This document shows positions 1-5,855 of a DNA stretch of 5,855 nt, one piece after another (within the stretch, counting starts at the first letter, position 1; each line of letters starts with the position of its first letter). The notes beneath the pieces were generated by a model. That model saw only the letters and a list, made by a program, of their open reading frames with translations, did no database searches and was not told the origin of the DNA. The position numbers were made by a program, and so were the translations under genes. This DNA comes from an uncultured Eubacteriales bacterium (GTDB lineage: Bacteria; Bacillota; Clostridia; Christensenellales; Aristaeellaceae), in contig CADBNX010000548.1 in NCBI GenBank assembly GCA_902796115.1, forward strand, positions 1 to 5,855, in the 5' to 3' direction.

Positions 1-71
1 AAAATCAGGCACCGGAGAGGTTCCGGAAGCCTTTATCGGGCCTGCGGCCCGGCAGGAAGGAGCGGTTCGGC
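1..71. other. Upstream leader or end of preceding unit, with two small hairpins
   Basis: No gene can be supported here. Two short GC-rich inverted repeats are visible: CCGGA at 12-16 with TCCGG at 22-26 (5-nt loop), and CGGGCC at 37-42 with GGCCCG at 46-51 (3-nt loop). Neither is followed by a T run, so neither looks like a classical intrinsic terminator. They may be part of an intercistronic spacer between an upstream gene, possibly the importer's binding protein, and the ATPase gene. All three forward frames are open from base 1, but the translations are rich in Arg, Gly and Ser and look non-coding. Confidence 0.4.
54..62 (+). promoter_or_regulatory. Ribosome binding site of the ABC ATPase gene
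   Basis: The purine run AGGAAGGAG ends 9 bases before the ATG at 72. This fixes that ATG as the start even though the frame stays open to the window edge. The second upstream hairpin (37-51) ends just before this site and leaves it single-stranded. Confidence 0.8.
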
Positions 72-1061
72 ATGATTCAGCTGTCGGATATCATTGTGAA
101 ATTCGGGGACTTTGAGGCGCTGCACAATATCAACGTGCATGTGAAGGAAGGGGAGTTCTTTACCTTTCTGGGCCCGTCCGGGTGCGGAAAAACGACGACC
201 CTGCGCACGATCACGGGATTCATCGAGCCCGCGTCCGGCACGGTGAGCATGAAGGGGCGGGATATCACCCATGTGCCGATCGAGAAGCGCAGTATCGGCA
301 TCGTGTTTCAGTCCTACGCGCTGTTTCCGACCATGACCGTGCACGACAACATCGCCTTCGGCCTGAAGATCAAGAAGCTCAAAAAAGCGGAGATCGAGGA
401 AAAGGTCCGCACGATCGCCAAAAAAGTGGACCTGAGCGACGAACAGCTTGCCAAGGCCGTTTCCCAGCTTTCCGGCGGCCAGCAGCAGCGCGTGGCCATC
501 GCGAGGGCCCTGGTGACCGAGCCCGCGATCATCTGTATGGATGAGCCGCTGAGCAACCTGGACGCGAAGCTGCGCGTGAACCTGCGCAACGAACTGAAAA
601 AAATGCAGCGCGAGTTCGGGATCACGACCATTTACGTGACCCATGACCAGGAGGAAGCGCTCACGCTGTCCGACCGCATCGCGGTATTCAACAAGGGCTA
701 TATCGAGCAGATCGGCACCCCGAACGAGGTGTACAATCACTCGCAGACGGAATTCGTGGCGAACTTCATCGGGGATATCAACCGCCTGGAGGGGGAAGCG
801 GTTTCGGGACTGAAGCTGGACGGAAGCAAACACCACTTCATCCGCCTGGAGCGGATCCGGGTGAATCACGAAGCCGAAAACCAGCTGACGCTTCCCGGCG
901 TGATCGAGATGCAGGAATACTACGGCCTGTATATCAAGTACTACATCCGCGCCGCGGGGCAGACCCTGAAGGTGATCGAAAAGAACGACGGCATCAATAT
1001 CTATCAGCCCGGCGAAAACGTCACGGTCGGCATCCATCCGGATGATGTGATGAGCTATTGA
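72..1061 (+). CDS. ABC importer ATP-binding protein, FbpC/PotA-like family
   Basis: This is a cytoplasmic ATPase that would power a type I ABC importer together with the permease encoded next. At 329 residues it has a normal length for the family. All nucleotide-binding motifs are intact: an aromatic A-loop candidate at F11, Walker A GPSGCGKT at 34-41, Q-loop Q80 in VFQSYALFP, signature LSGGQ at 133-137, Walker B IICMDEP at 153-159 with catalytic E158, D-loop SNLD at 161-164, and switch H191 in VTHDQEEA. Residues from about 235 to 329 form the C-terminal TOBE-type regulatory region, which is poorly conserved and gives no substrate clue. The start is supported by the strong ribosome binding site and by an N-terminus (MIQLSDIIVKFGDFEAL) that matches the family. 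The Walker and signature spacing resembles iron(III), 2-aminoethylphosphonate and polyamine ATPases. I would not choose between these substrates, so no gene symbol is given. Confidence 0.95.
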   Translation: MIQLSDIIVKFGDFEALHNINVHVKEGEFFTFLGPSGCGKTTTLRTITGFIEPASGTVSMKGRDITHVPIEKRSIGIVFQSYALFPTMTVHDNIAFGLKIKKLKKAEIEEKVRTIAKKVDLSDEQLAKAVSQLSGGQQQRVAIARALVTEPAIICMDEPLSNLDAKLRVNLRNELKKMQREFGITTIYVTHDQEEALTLSDRIAVFNKGYIEQIGTPNEVYNHSQTEFVANFIGDINRLEGEAVSGLKLDGSKHHFIRLERIRVNHEAENQLTLPGVIEMQEYYGLYIKYYIRAAGQTLKVIEKNDGINIYQPGENVTVGIHPDDVMSY

Positions 1062-1077
1062 GGAAGGGGGAAGGAAG

Positions 1078-2964
1078 ATGCAGGCGGCAGTCGGACGCAA
1101 ATCCATTTCGCTTTCCGCCGTGTGGAAAGTTTTCGGCGCGGCGTTGTTTCTCTATCTGTTTCTGGGATTCATGGTGTTTCCGTGCCTGAACACCCTGACG
1201 AGTGTGTTTACGGAGAAGGACGCGGCGGGAAATACGGACCCTCTGGCCGTGATCCGGTTTTTCTTTGCGGGCAATATGCCCACCTTCCTGTGGAATTCGG
1301 TGAAGCTGGCCGTGGTGCTGGTGATCACGGTGAATGTGGTCGGCATTTCCATTGTGCTTTTGACGGAGTATTTTGACATCAGGGGTGCGAAGATCCTGCG
1401 CATGGGATACATGACCACGCTGATCTATTCGGGCGTCGCGCTGGTGACCGGTTATCAGTTCCTGTATGACTCCAACGGCATGCTCACCACCTGGCTGCGC
1501 GGCCTGTTCCCGGGCATGAACCGGCAATGGTTCACGGGCTTCAACGCCGTGGTGTTTACCATGACCTTTGCCTGTACCTCCAACCACGCGCTTTTTTTGC
1601 GCAACGCGATCCGCAGCATCGACTACAACACGGTGGAAGCGGCAAGGAACCTGGGCGCGAAGCCCTTCAAGGTGCTCTTCCGGGTCGTGATGCCCACCCT
1701 GCTGCCCACGCTCTTTTCGCTGACGGTCATGACCTTTATCACGGGTCTTTGCGCCATGTCCGCGCCGACGCTGCTCGGGTATAATTCCATCAACCCGGAA
1801 ATCGTGCGCCTGGCCGGATCTACCCCGGCGGACGAGGCCTTCCCGCAGGCGCGCGCGGCACTGCTGAGCGTGATCCTGGCCATGTTCACCATCCTGCTTC
1901 TGACCTTCCTGAACCACTATGAGCGCAAGGGACACTACCTGTCCGTGAGCAAAACGAAGGCCAAGCTGGTGAAGCAGAAGATCCAGAACCCGGCGGCCAA
2001 CGTGCTGGCGCATATTTACGCCTACCTGCTTTTCGTCATTTATATGACTCCCGTGGTCATGATCATCGTGTTCTCGTTCCAGAACTGGCCCGCGGTGCGC
2101 GCGAAGGCCCTGAATATTTCGGACTGGACGCTGTCCAATTATTTCGGCGTGCAGGATTACGCCTATACGCGCAGCAACGGCAAGATCGCCACGCGCTTCG
2201 GCGCGATATCCGGTGTGTTTGCCAATGAAAAAACGGTGGGCGGCATCCGGCTCAGCTTTCTGCTCTCCGCGGTGGCGGCGGCGCTCGCCTGCGTGATCGT
2301 GGTGGTCGCGGTCAACTATATCTTCAGACACCGCGGCAAAAAGCGCAGCAAGGCGGTGGAAGCGTGTCTGCTCTTCCCCTGGCTGCTGCCCACGATCCTG
2401 ATCTGCTACAGCTACCGCATTTATTTCAACGGAAACGTGTGGTATGTGTTCGGTCAGAACCTGTATTATAAGGAGAACGTGCGGCTGCTGATCATTCTGG
2501 CGTATACGGTGGTGAAGCTGCCCTTCGCCCTGCGCATGATCAAGGCGGCCTTCTACGCCATCGACGACGAACTGGAGGACGCGGCGAAAAACCTGGGCGC
2601 AAGCCCGCTGGTCACCTTCCTCCGGGTGAAGCTGCCCATCGTGCTGCCCAGCGTGCTGGCGGTGTTCGCGCTCAATTTCAACGCCCTGTTCACGGAATAC
2701 GACATGGGCGCCACCTTCCAGAAATCCGAAGGCACGACCTACGCCATGGTCATCCAGAGCATGTGCCAGGAGGAAGGCCGCGACGGCATGAACATGAACG
2801 CGTCCGGCCGGCGCTGTGCCTCCACCGTCTTTATCATGATTCTGTCCGGGCTGATCCTCTACCTGGTGTACGGCGTCGGCGCGAGGGACCTGGCGGAAAG
2901 GCTGGAGCGCCGTAAAAAGTGGAAGGCGCGGCTTGCGAAAATCGGGATCGGAAAAAGGCAATAG
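1078..2964 (+). CDS. ABC importer permease, fused two-domain (FbpB-like)
   Basis: This inner-membrane protein of 628 residues would form the whole translocation pore, because two permease domains are fused in one chain. Each half has its own EAA loop that docks on the ATPase. The first starts at E187 (EAARNLGAKPF, conserved G193, ending MPTLLP near 210). The second starts at E500 (EDAAKNLGASP, conserved G507, ending LPIVLP near 524). About twelve hydrophobic segments are visible, near residues 17-36, 75-95, 110-130, 150-170, 208-232, 261-279, 313-334, 393-417, 427-450, 469-489, 519-540 and 584-601. A polar stretch around 335-392 in the second half looks longer than usual for the family. The gene begins 16 bases after the ATPase stop, behind an AGGAAGGGGGAAGGAAG-type purine run, so the two are almost certainly one operon. 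Fused permeases of this kind are known in iron(III) and 2-aminoethylphosphonate importers; the substrate is not readable here. Confidence 0.93.
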   Translation: MQAAVGRKSISLSAVWKVFGAALFLYLFLGFMVFPCLNTLTSVFTEKDAAGNTDPLAVIRFFFAGNMPTFLWNSVKLAVVLVITVNVVGISIVLLTEYFDIRGAKILRMGYMTTLIYSGVALVTGYQFLYDSNGMLTTWLRGLFPGMNRQWFTGFNAVVFTMTFACTSNHALFLRNAIRSIDYNTVEAARNLGAKPFKVLFRVVMPTLLPTLFSLTVMTFITGLCAMSAPTLLGYNSINPEIVRLAGSTPADEAFPQARAALLSVILAMFTILLLTFLNHYERKGHYLSVSKTKAKLVKQKIQNPAANVLAHIYAYLLFVIYMTPVVMIIVFSFQNWPAVRAKALNISDWTLSNYFGVQDYAYTRSNGKIATRFGAISGVFANEKTVGGIRLSFLLSAVAAALACVIVVVAVNYIFRHRGKKRSKAVEACLLFPWLLPTILICYSYRIYFNGNVWYVFGQNLYYKENVRLLIILAYTVVKLPFALRMIKAAFYAIDDELEDAAKNLGASPLVTFLRVKLPIVLPSVLAVFALNFNALFTEYDMGATFQKSEGTTYAMVIQSMCQEEGRDGMNMNASGRRCASTVFIMILSGLILYLVYGVGARDLAERLERRKKWKARLAKIGIGKRQ

Positions 2965-3159
2965 GGAACAGGCAATATAGTGGACTGGTATGCATATGAG
3001 CGTCAAAACCACTTCTGTTTTCCATACCGGACCATTCTTTGTTGAGAGAAGTACATGAGCCATCCAATCCATGTTTTATGCTTCCAGATTCCAAATCAAT
3101 AAAGCATTTCCTACAGAGAAACCAATCATTTGTCATCGCGCACGGAAGACGGGGGGTTT
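2965..3159. other. AT-rich intergenic region between transporter operon and TIR gene
   Basis: By hand count 2965-3120 is about 40% GC, whereas a sample of the adjacent gene (3661-3720) is about 73%. No established gene fits. The region should hold the end of the transporter transcript and the promoter of the TIR gene, but no good -35/-10 pair is visible. TATAGT at 2976-2981 is a fair -10 without a -35. TTGAGA at 3042-3047 is a fair -35 without a matching -10 at 16-18 bases. Weak alternatives such as AATAAA at 3098-3103 have only poor -35 partners. Confidence 0.6.
2979..3036. repeat. Imperfect long inverted repeat, possible terminator of the transporter operon
   Basis: The arm TGGACTGGTATG at 2981-2992 pairs with CATACCGGACCA at 3023-3034 with one A-A mismatch (2984/3031) and one T-G wobble (2986/3029). 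Two more pairs can extend the base of the stem outward to 2979/3036. The 30-base loop holds a smaller stem, AAAAC at 3005-3009 with GTTTT at 3017-3021. A T-rich stretch (TTCTTTGTT, 3035-3043) follows directly, so the structure could act as a terminator 15 bases after the permease stop. The large loop and interrupted T run make it a non-standard one. It could instead be a regulatory RNA fold or a remnant of a small repeat element. Confidence 0.4.
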
Positions 3160-3162
3160 ATG
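3144..3162 (+). promoter_or_regulatory. Start region of the TIR gene with G6 tract
   Basis: The frame is open from a TTG at 3130, but the ATG at 3160 is the better start because the TIR fold begins only a few residues later (KYCAFISY). GGAAG at 3144-3148 lies 11 bases before this ATG, a rather long spacing. GGGGGG at 3151-3156 lies only 3 bases before it, which is too close for good pairing. Initiation is therefore likely to be weak compared with the other genes in the window. The TTG has only a poor AGAG-like sequence in front of it. Confidence 0.5.
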
Positions 3163-5757
3163 GAACAGCAAAAATACTGCGCGTTCATCAGCTATCGTCA
3201 CCAGAGCCCGGACCGGGAAATAGCCGGGCGCCTGCACACGCTGATCGAAAACTACGTCTCTCCGGCATCCGTCCGTGGGAAGAAGGGTGCGAAGCATCCG
3301 GGTAAGGTATTCCGTGACCGGGAAGAACTGCCGCTGTCGTCGGATCTGGGAAAAGATATCGAAAATGCGCTGGATCAAAGCGAGTGGCTGATCGCGGTCT
3401 GCTCCCCGCGGTACATGGAAAGCCGCTGGTGCATGCGGGAGCTGACGTATTTCATTGAACGCCACGGCAGGGAGCGGGTGCTGACCGTGCTGGCCGAGGG
3501 CGAGCCGCGGGACAGCTTTCCGGAAATCCTGAGCTTCACGGAAAACGAAGCGGGGGAAAAAGTGCCCGTGGAGCCGCTGGCCGCGGACGTGCGCGGAGCT
3601 TCGGCGGGCGAGAGCCTGAGAAAGCTGAAAAAGGAAAAGCTGCGCCTGCTCGCGCCGATGCTGGGCGTCAGCTTCGACGGGCTTTACCAGCGCCAGCGCA
3701 GGCGTACGGCGCTCCGCGCGATGGCCGCGTCCGGCGCGGCGGCGGCGGCCCTGGCCGGTTTTCTGATCTACGCGCTGATCCAGAACGGCCGCATTGACGC
3801 GCAGCGCGTTCAGGCGGCTCAGAACGAGTGCGATCTGCTGGTGGAAAAATCGATTTCCTATACCGCGCAGAACCGGAAATCGGACGCGATGCGGCTTGCG
3901 CTGGAAGCGCACGGCATATCGGAAAGCCTGGACGGATACCACGCGGAGGAGGTGCGCGAGGCGCTCGCGGTATCCTGCCTTGACGGGGACTTCAGCGTGG
4001 AGGCGCAGATCGCGCTGCCGGGTTCCGGAAACCGGGTGGCGGACAGAGCGGGTTTCTCCCCGGACGGGAGCCTGATTTCGGCCATTATTTCCTATACGGT
4101 GCCGGTGTGCTGCGATGCGCGGACCGGCGAGCAGAAATGGGCTTCCATTCCGCTTGGCAATTTTGTGACCGATCTGTGCTGGCGGGAGGACAGCCGCGCG
4201 CTGGCTGTCATCTCCGAATGGAGCCATACGGTGTGCGTGCTGGACGCGGACACGGGCGACCGGATCGCGGAGATGATCGGCATGCCCGATCCCATGACCG
4301 GCAACAGGCCCGCGGACGCGAAGGAGATTTTTCTTCCGATGGCGGCGCGCTTTACCGTGGACGGGAAGGGGCTGTATATTCTCAACGATGAAGGCCTCTG
4401 GAAATGGGAGTATACGTCAGGCGCGGATCCGGAAATGGTACTCGCCCTCGACGTGGGGCAGAACGCGCGGTTCTGCTGCGTGTCCGACGCACGGCACATC
4501 ATGTTTGCCTCTCTTGCTCCGTCCGGCGTTACCGTGCTGACCTTGCCGGACAGTCCTTCCGGCGCCGTGGAGGCATGTGAGTTTCATCCGCAGGACGCGC
4601 GGTTCATCGACGGCTTTGCCCTTTCCCCCGACGGAAAGCGGCTGTATGTGCATCAGTTCACCGGCGCGTCTGTGTGCGGCCCGGACGGGGGCGAGGTATA
4701 CTGGACGGCGGACGCGGAAGCGTACACCGGCACGGAACCCCCGCCGCTGTGGCTCGGGGACAGCATCTTTGACGGGAATACGGTGAGGAACGCCGCGACA
4801 GGAGAGGTGCGCTATACGCTGGACGACCGCTGCGTGGCCCTGTCCCCGGACGGCGCGTACGTGCTGGGGGAGAGCCGGATCTACCGCATCGCGGACGGGA
4901 GCCGCTACGCGGATATTCCGGGCACGCTGCTCGCGGCGGACGGCACGGGGCAGCATCTGCTGGTGAGCAAAAAAGATAATTACAGGGTCGTGAAGCGGGG
5001 GGACGGCGAAAGCAGCGCCGTGCCCTTTCAGACCAATTATTACCGGGAAACCGCGCCAGGCGGCGGCAGCCAGCGGGTGCTTGCGCGTTATGAAGGCACG
5101 CTGACGGAGATCCCGGACTGGAGCACGCCGATCGAAGCCGCGCAGCAGGGGCTGTATGACCCGTACGGCAGAAACACGATGGGACTGTATATGTCCCGGC
5201 AGTATGTGGACCCCACCGGACGCTTTCTGATTCAGACGAATATGGGCGATTATGTGGCCGTGTATGATCTGGAAAAGAGCAATGAGCCGGTACTGCGGCT
5301 GTTTGATTTCAACGAAAGCTCCCCGGCACTGGGCATGCCCGGGCAGATCGTGACGGTGCCGCAGGTGGCGGACGTGGCGTTTCAGGCGTCGGGATCGCTC
5401 GCGGTGATCGCCGGCGCGAGCGGGTATATCGCGGTATATGACCTGGAAGAGGGTCGTATGGTGCAGAGCTACACGGATATCCTGCGGGAGCGGGAGCTGC
5501 TCGGCGTAAAATGCAGCCGGACGGGAAATATGTTCATGACCGCGGATTTCAATCTGACGACATTCTGGGTGCATTCGATCACTAACGGACTGAGGCTGTA
5601 TACCATGCACGCCGCGGGGCCGGTATCCGACTGGGGCTTTGACGAGGAAACCGGTGACGCGGTGATCGTGTATACGGACGGCAGCGCGCTGGTTGCCCGC
5701 ACCTTCCTGGATGCGGAGGAACTGTACGCGTACGCGGCGGAGCTTGCGGAGCGTTGA
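3160..5757 (+). CDS. TIR-domain, single-pass membrane protein with beta-propeller-like C-terminal region
   Basis: Predicted signalling protein of 865 residues. Residues 5-124 form a TIR domain: strand A KYCAFISYRH, a BB-loop-like FRDREELPLSSDL (51-63), then ALDQSEWLIAVCSPRYMESRWCMREL (70-95). E94, in WCMRE, matches the glutamate needed for NAD cleavage in TIR enzymes. A linker (about 121-182) carries VEPLAADVRG and LAPMLGVSFDGLYQRQRRR, of the kind seen between bacterial TIR domains and membrane-anchored repeat regions. One hydrophobic helix spans about 185-207. The basic cluster before it predicts TIR inside and the rest outside. A helical stretch (about 209-275) precedes degenerate propeller repeats with SPDG-like turns, near residues 299, 339, 398, 443, 488, 561, 591, 683, 741, 785 and 827. 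Canonical GH and WD pairs are mostly lost. NADase activity and the ligand are inferences; a non-catalytic scaffold role is the main alternative. Confidence 0.85.
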   Translation: MEQQKYCAFISYRHQSPDREIAGRLHTLIENYVSPASVRGKKGAKHPGKVFRDREELPLSSDLGKDIENALDQSEWLIAVCSPRYMESRWCMRELTYFIERHGRERVLTVLAEGEPRDSFPEILSFTENEAGEKVPVEPLAADVRGASAGESLRKLKKEKLRLLAPMLGVSFDGLYQRQRRRTALRAMAASGAAAAALAGFLIYALIQNGRIDAQRVQAAQNECDLLVEKSISYTAQNRKSDAMRLALEAHGISESLDGYHAEEVREALAVSCLDGDFSVEAQIALPGSGNRVADRAGFSPDGSLISAIISYTVPVCCDARTGEQKWASIPLGNFVTDLCWREDSRALAVISEWSHTVCVLDADTGDRIAEMIGMPDPMTGNRPADAKEIFLPMAARFTVDGKGLYILNDEGLWKWEYTSGADPEMVLALDVGQNARFCCVSDARHIMFASLAPSGVTVLTLPDSPSGAVEACEFHPQDARFIDGFALSPDGKRLYVHQFTGASVCGPDGGEVYWTADAEAYTGTEPPPLWLGDSIFDGNTVRNAATGEVRYTLDDRCVALSPDGAYVLGESRIYRIADGSRYADIPGTLLAADGTGQHLLVSKKDNYRVVKRGDGESSAVPFQTNYYRETAPGGGSQRVLARYEGTLTEIPDWSTPIEAAQQGLYDPYGRNTMGLYMSRQYVDPTGRFLIQTNMGDYVAVYDLEKSNEPVLRLFDFNESSPALGMPGQIVTVPQVADVAFQASGSLAVIAGASGYIAVYDLEEGRMVQSYTDILRERELLGVKCSRTGNMFMTADFNLTTFWVHSITNGLRLYTMHAAGPVSDWGFDEETGDAVIVYTDGSALVARTFLDAEELYAYAAELAER

Positions 5758-5790
5758 GCGGCCGCGCAGATCCGGATTTCCAAACGACAG

Positions 5791-5805
5791 AAAAAGGAGT
5801 TTTTT
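5791..5805 (+). promoter_or_regulatory. Ribosome binding site of the last gene, within a small A/T inverted repeat
   Basis: AAAAAGGAG at 5791-5799 ends 7 bases before the ATG at 5807, an ideal spacing. The core GGAG (5796-5799) is flanked by five A and six T, so it would sit in the loop of a weak A-T hairpin. The hairpin is probably too weak to block translation, and the T run mainly keeps the start site unstructured. Confidence 0.75.
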
Positions 5806-5806
5806 C

Positions 5807-5855
5807 ATGAAGCGGCAATCATCATTCATCAGGGCGCTGAGCGTCTTTCTGGCCT
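5807..5855 (+). CDS. Start of a probable exported or membrane protein (cut by window end)
   Basis: Only the first 16 codons are present, reading MKRQSSFIRALSVFLA. Positive residues near the start (K2, R3, R9) followed by a hydrophobic run are typical of a signal peptide n-region entering its h-region, or of an N-terminal membrane helix. The start is well supported by the ribosome binding site. The gene lies 49 bases after the stop of the TIR gene with no terminator-like structure between them (only short palindromes such as GCGGCCGC at 5758-5765). Co-transcription is therefore likely. The product cannot be identified from this fragment; an extracellular partner of the TIR protein or an unrelated secreted or binding protein are both possible. 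Confidence 0.7.
   Translation, partial: MKRQSSFIRALSVFLA

Noticed and set aside
37..51. GC-rich hairpin CGGGCC-TGC-GGCCCG as an intrinsic terminator
   Set aside because: No T run follows; the next bases are the purine-rich ribosome site of the ATPase gene.
1..75. Upstream gene ending in an ATGA overlap (TGA at 73-75) with the ATPase start
   Set aside because: Frame 1 is open from base 1 to this TGA, but its 24 residues are Arg/Gly/Ser-rich and the DNA holds two hairpins and a ribosome site. It looks like non-coding spacer. Upstream sequence would be needed to revive the idea.
33..1106. Reverse-strand open frame (357 codons) opposite the ATPase gene
   Set aside because: It overlaps a gene with all ABC motifs intact and shows only low-complexity, shadow-like sequence.
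1021..3072. Very long reverse-strand open frame (683 codons) opposite the permease gene
   Set aside because: It is a shadow of the GC-rich permease gene. The translation is full of His, Gln, Arg and Asp with no domain or membrane pattern, while the + strand shows clear permease motifs.
3039..3305. 88-codon + strand frame from TTG at 3039
   Set aside because: It overlaps the TIR gene out of frame. The part inside the gene is a shadow, and the part before it is in the AT-rich spacer with codon choice unlike the neighbours.
5758..5790. Terminator or attachment site after the TIR gene
   Set aside because: Only short palindromes (GCGGCCGC, TCCGGA) are present, without a useful stem-loop or T run, and the next gene's ribosome site follows at once.
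4417..5829. Long reverse-strand open frame (470 codons) opposite the TIR gene
   Set aside because: Its composition is again that of an antisense shadow (Arg, His, Gln, Pro rich), with no recognisable motif. The + strand frame has the TIR domain and repeats.

Overview
The window reads as a GC-rich bacterial chromosome segment with all genes on the + strand. Strong purine-rich Shine-Dalgarno sites, tight gene packing and the protein families fit a high-GC member of the Bacillota, such as a gut or rumen Clostridia relative. That placement is an inference; no marker gene fixes the taxon.

Positions 1-2964 hold a two-gene ABC importer module. The first gene encodes a complete FbpC/PotA-type ATPase (72-1061). 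Sixteen bases later comes a fused double permease (1078-2964) with two EAA loops, one in each half. This is the FbpB-like layout of importers for iron(III), 2-aminoethylphosphonate, polyamines or similar solutes. No substrate-binding protein gene is visible, so it must lie outside the window, and the substrate cannot be decided here. Positions 1-71 are the tail of something upstream or a short intergenic leader with two small GC-rich hairpins.

Positions 2965-3159 are an intergenic stretch of about 195 bases. It is clearly AT-richer (about 40% GC by hand count for 2965-3120) than the genes on either side. It carries an imperfect long inverted repeat (2979-3036), which may end the transporter operon, and two very short overlapping reading frames of doubtful meaning.

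Positions 3160-5757 encode an 865-residue protein, the most interesting item. It has an N-terminal TIR domain with the conserved glutamate of NAD-cleaving TIRs in a WCxxE motif. A basic stretch, one transmembrane helix and a long beta-propeller-like C-terminal region with about eleven degenerate repeats follow. The predicted topology is TIR inside and propeller outside, a receptor-like plan resembling that of Toll-like receptors but built from different sensor repeats. Forty-nine bases later a new gene with a strong ribosome binding site begins (5807). Its first 16 residues look like the start of a signal peptide or membrane anchor, and it runs off the window. It is probably co-transcribed with the TIR gene and is the first candidate partner.

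I saw no CRISPR array, tRNA, rRNA or insertion sequence.
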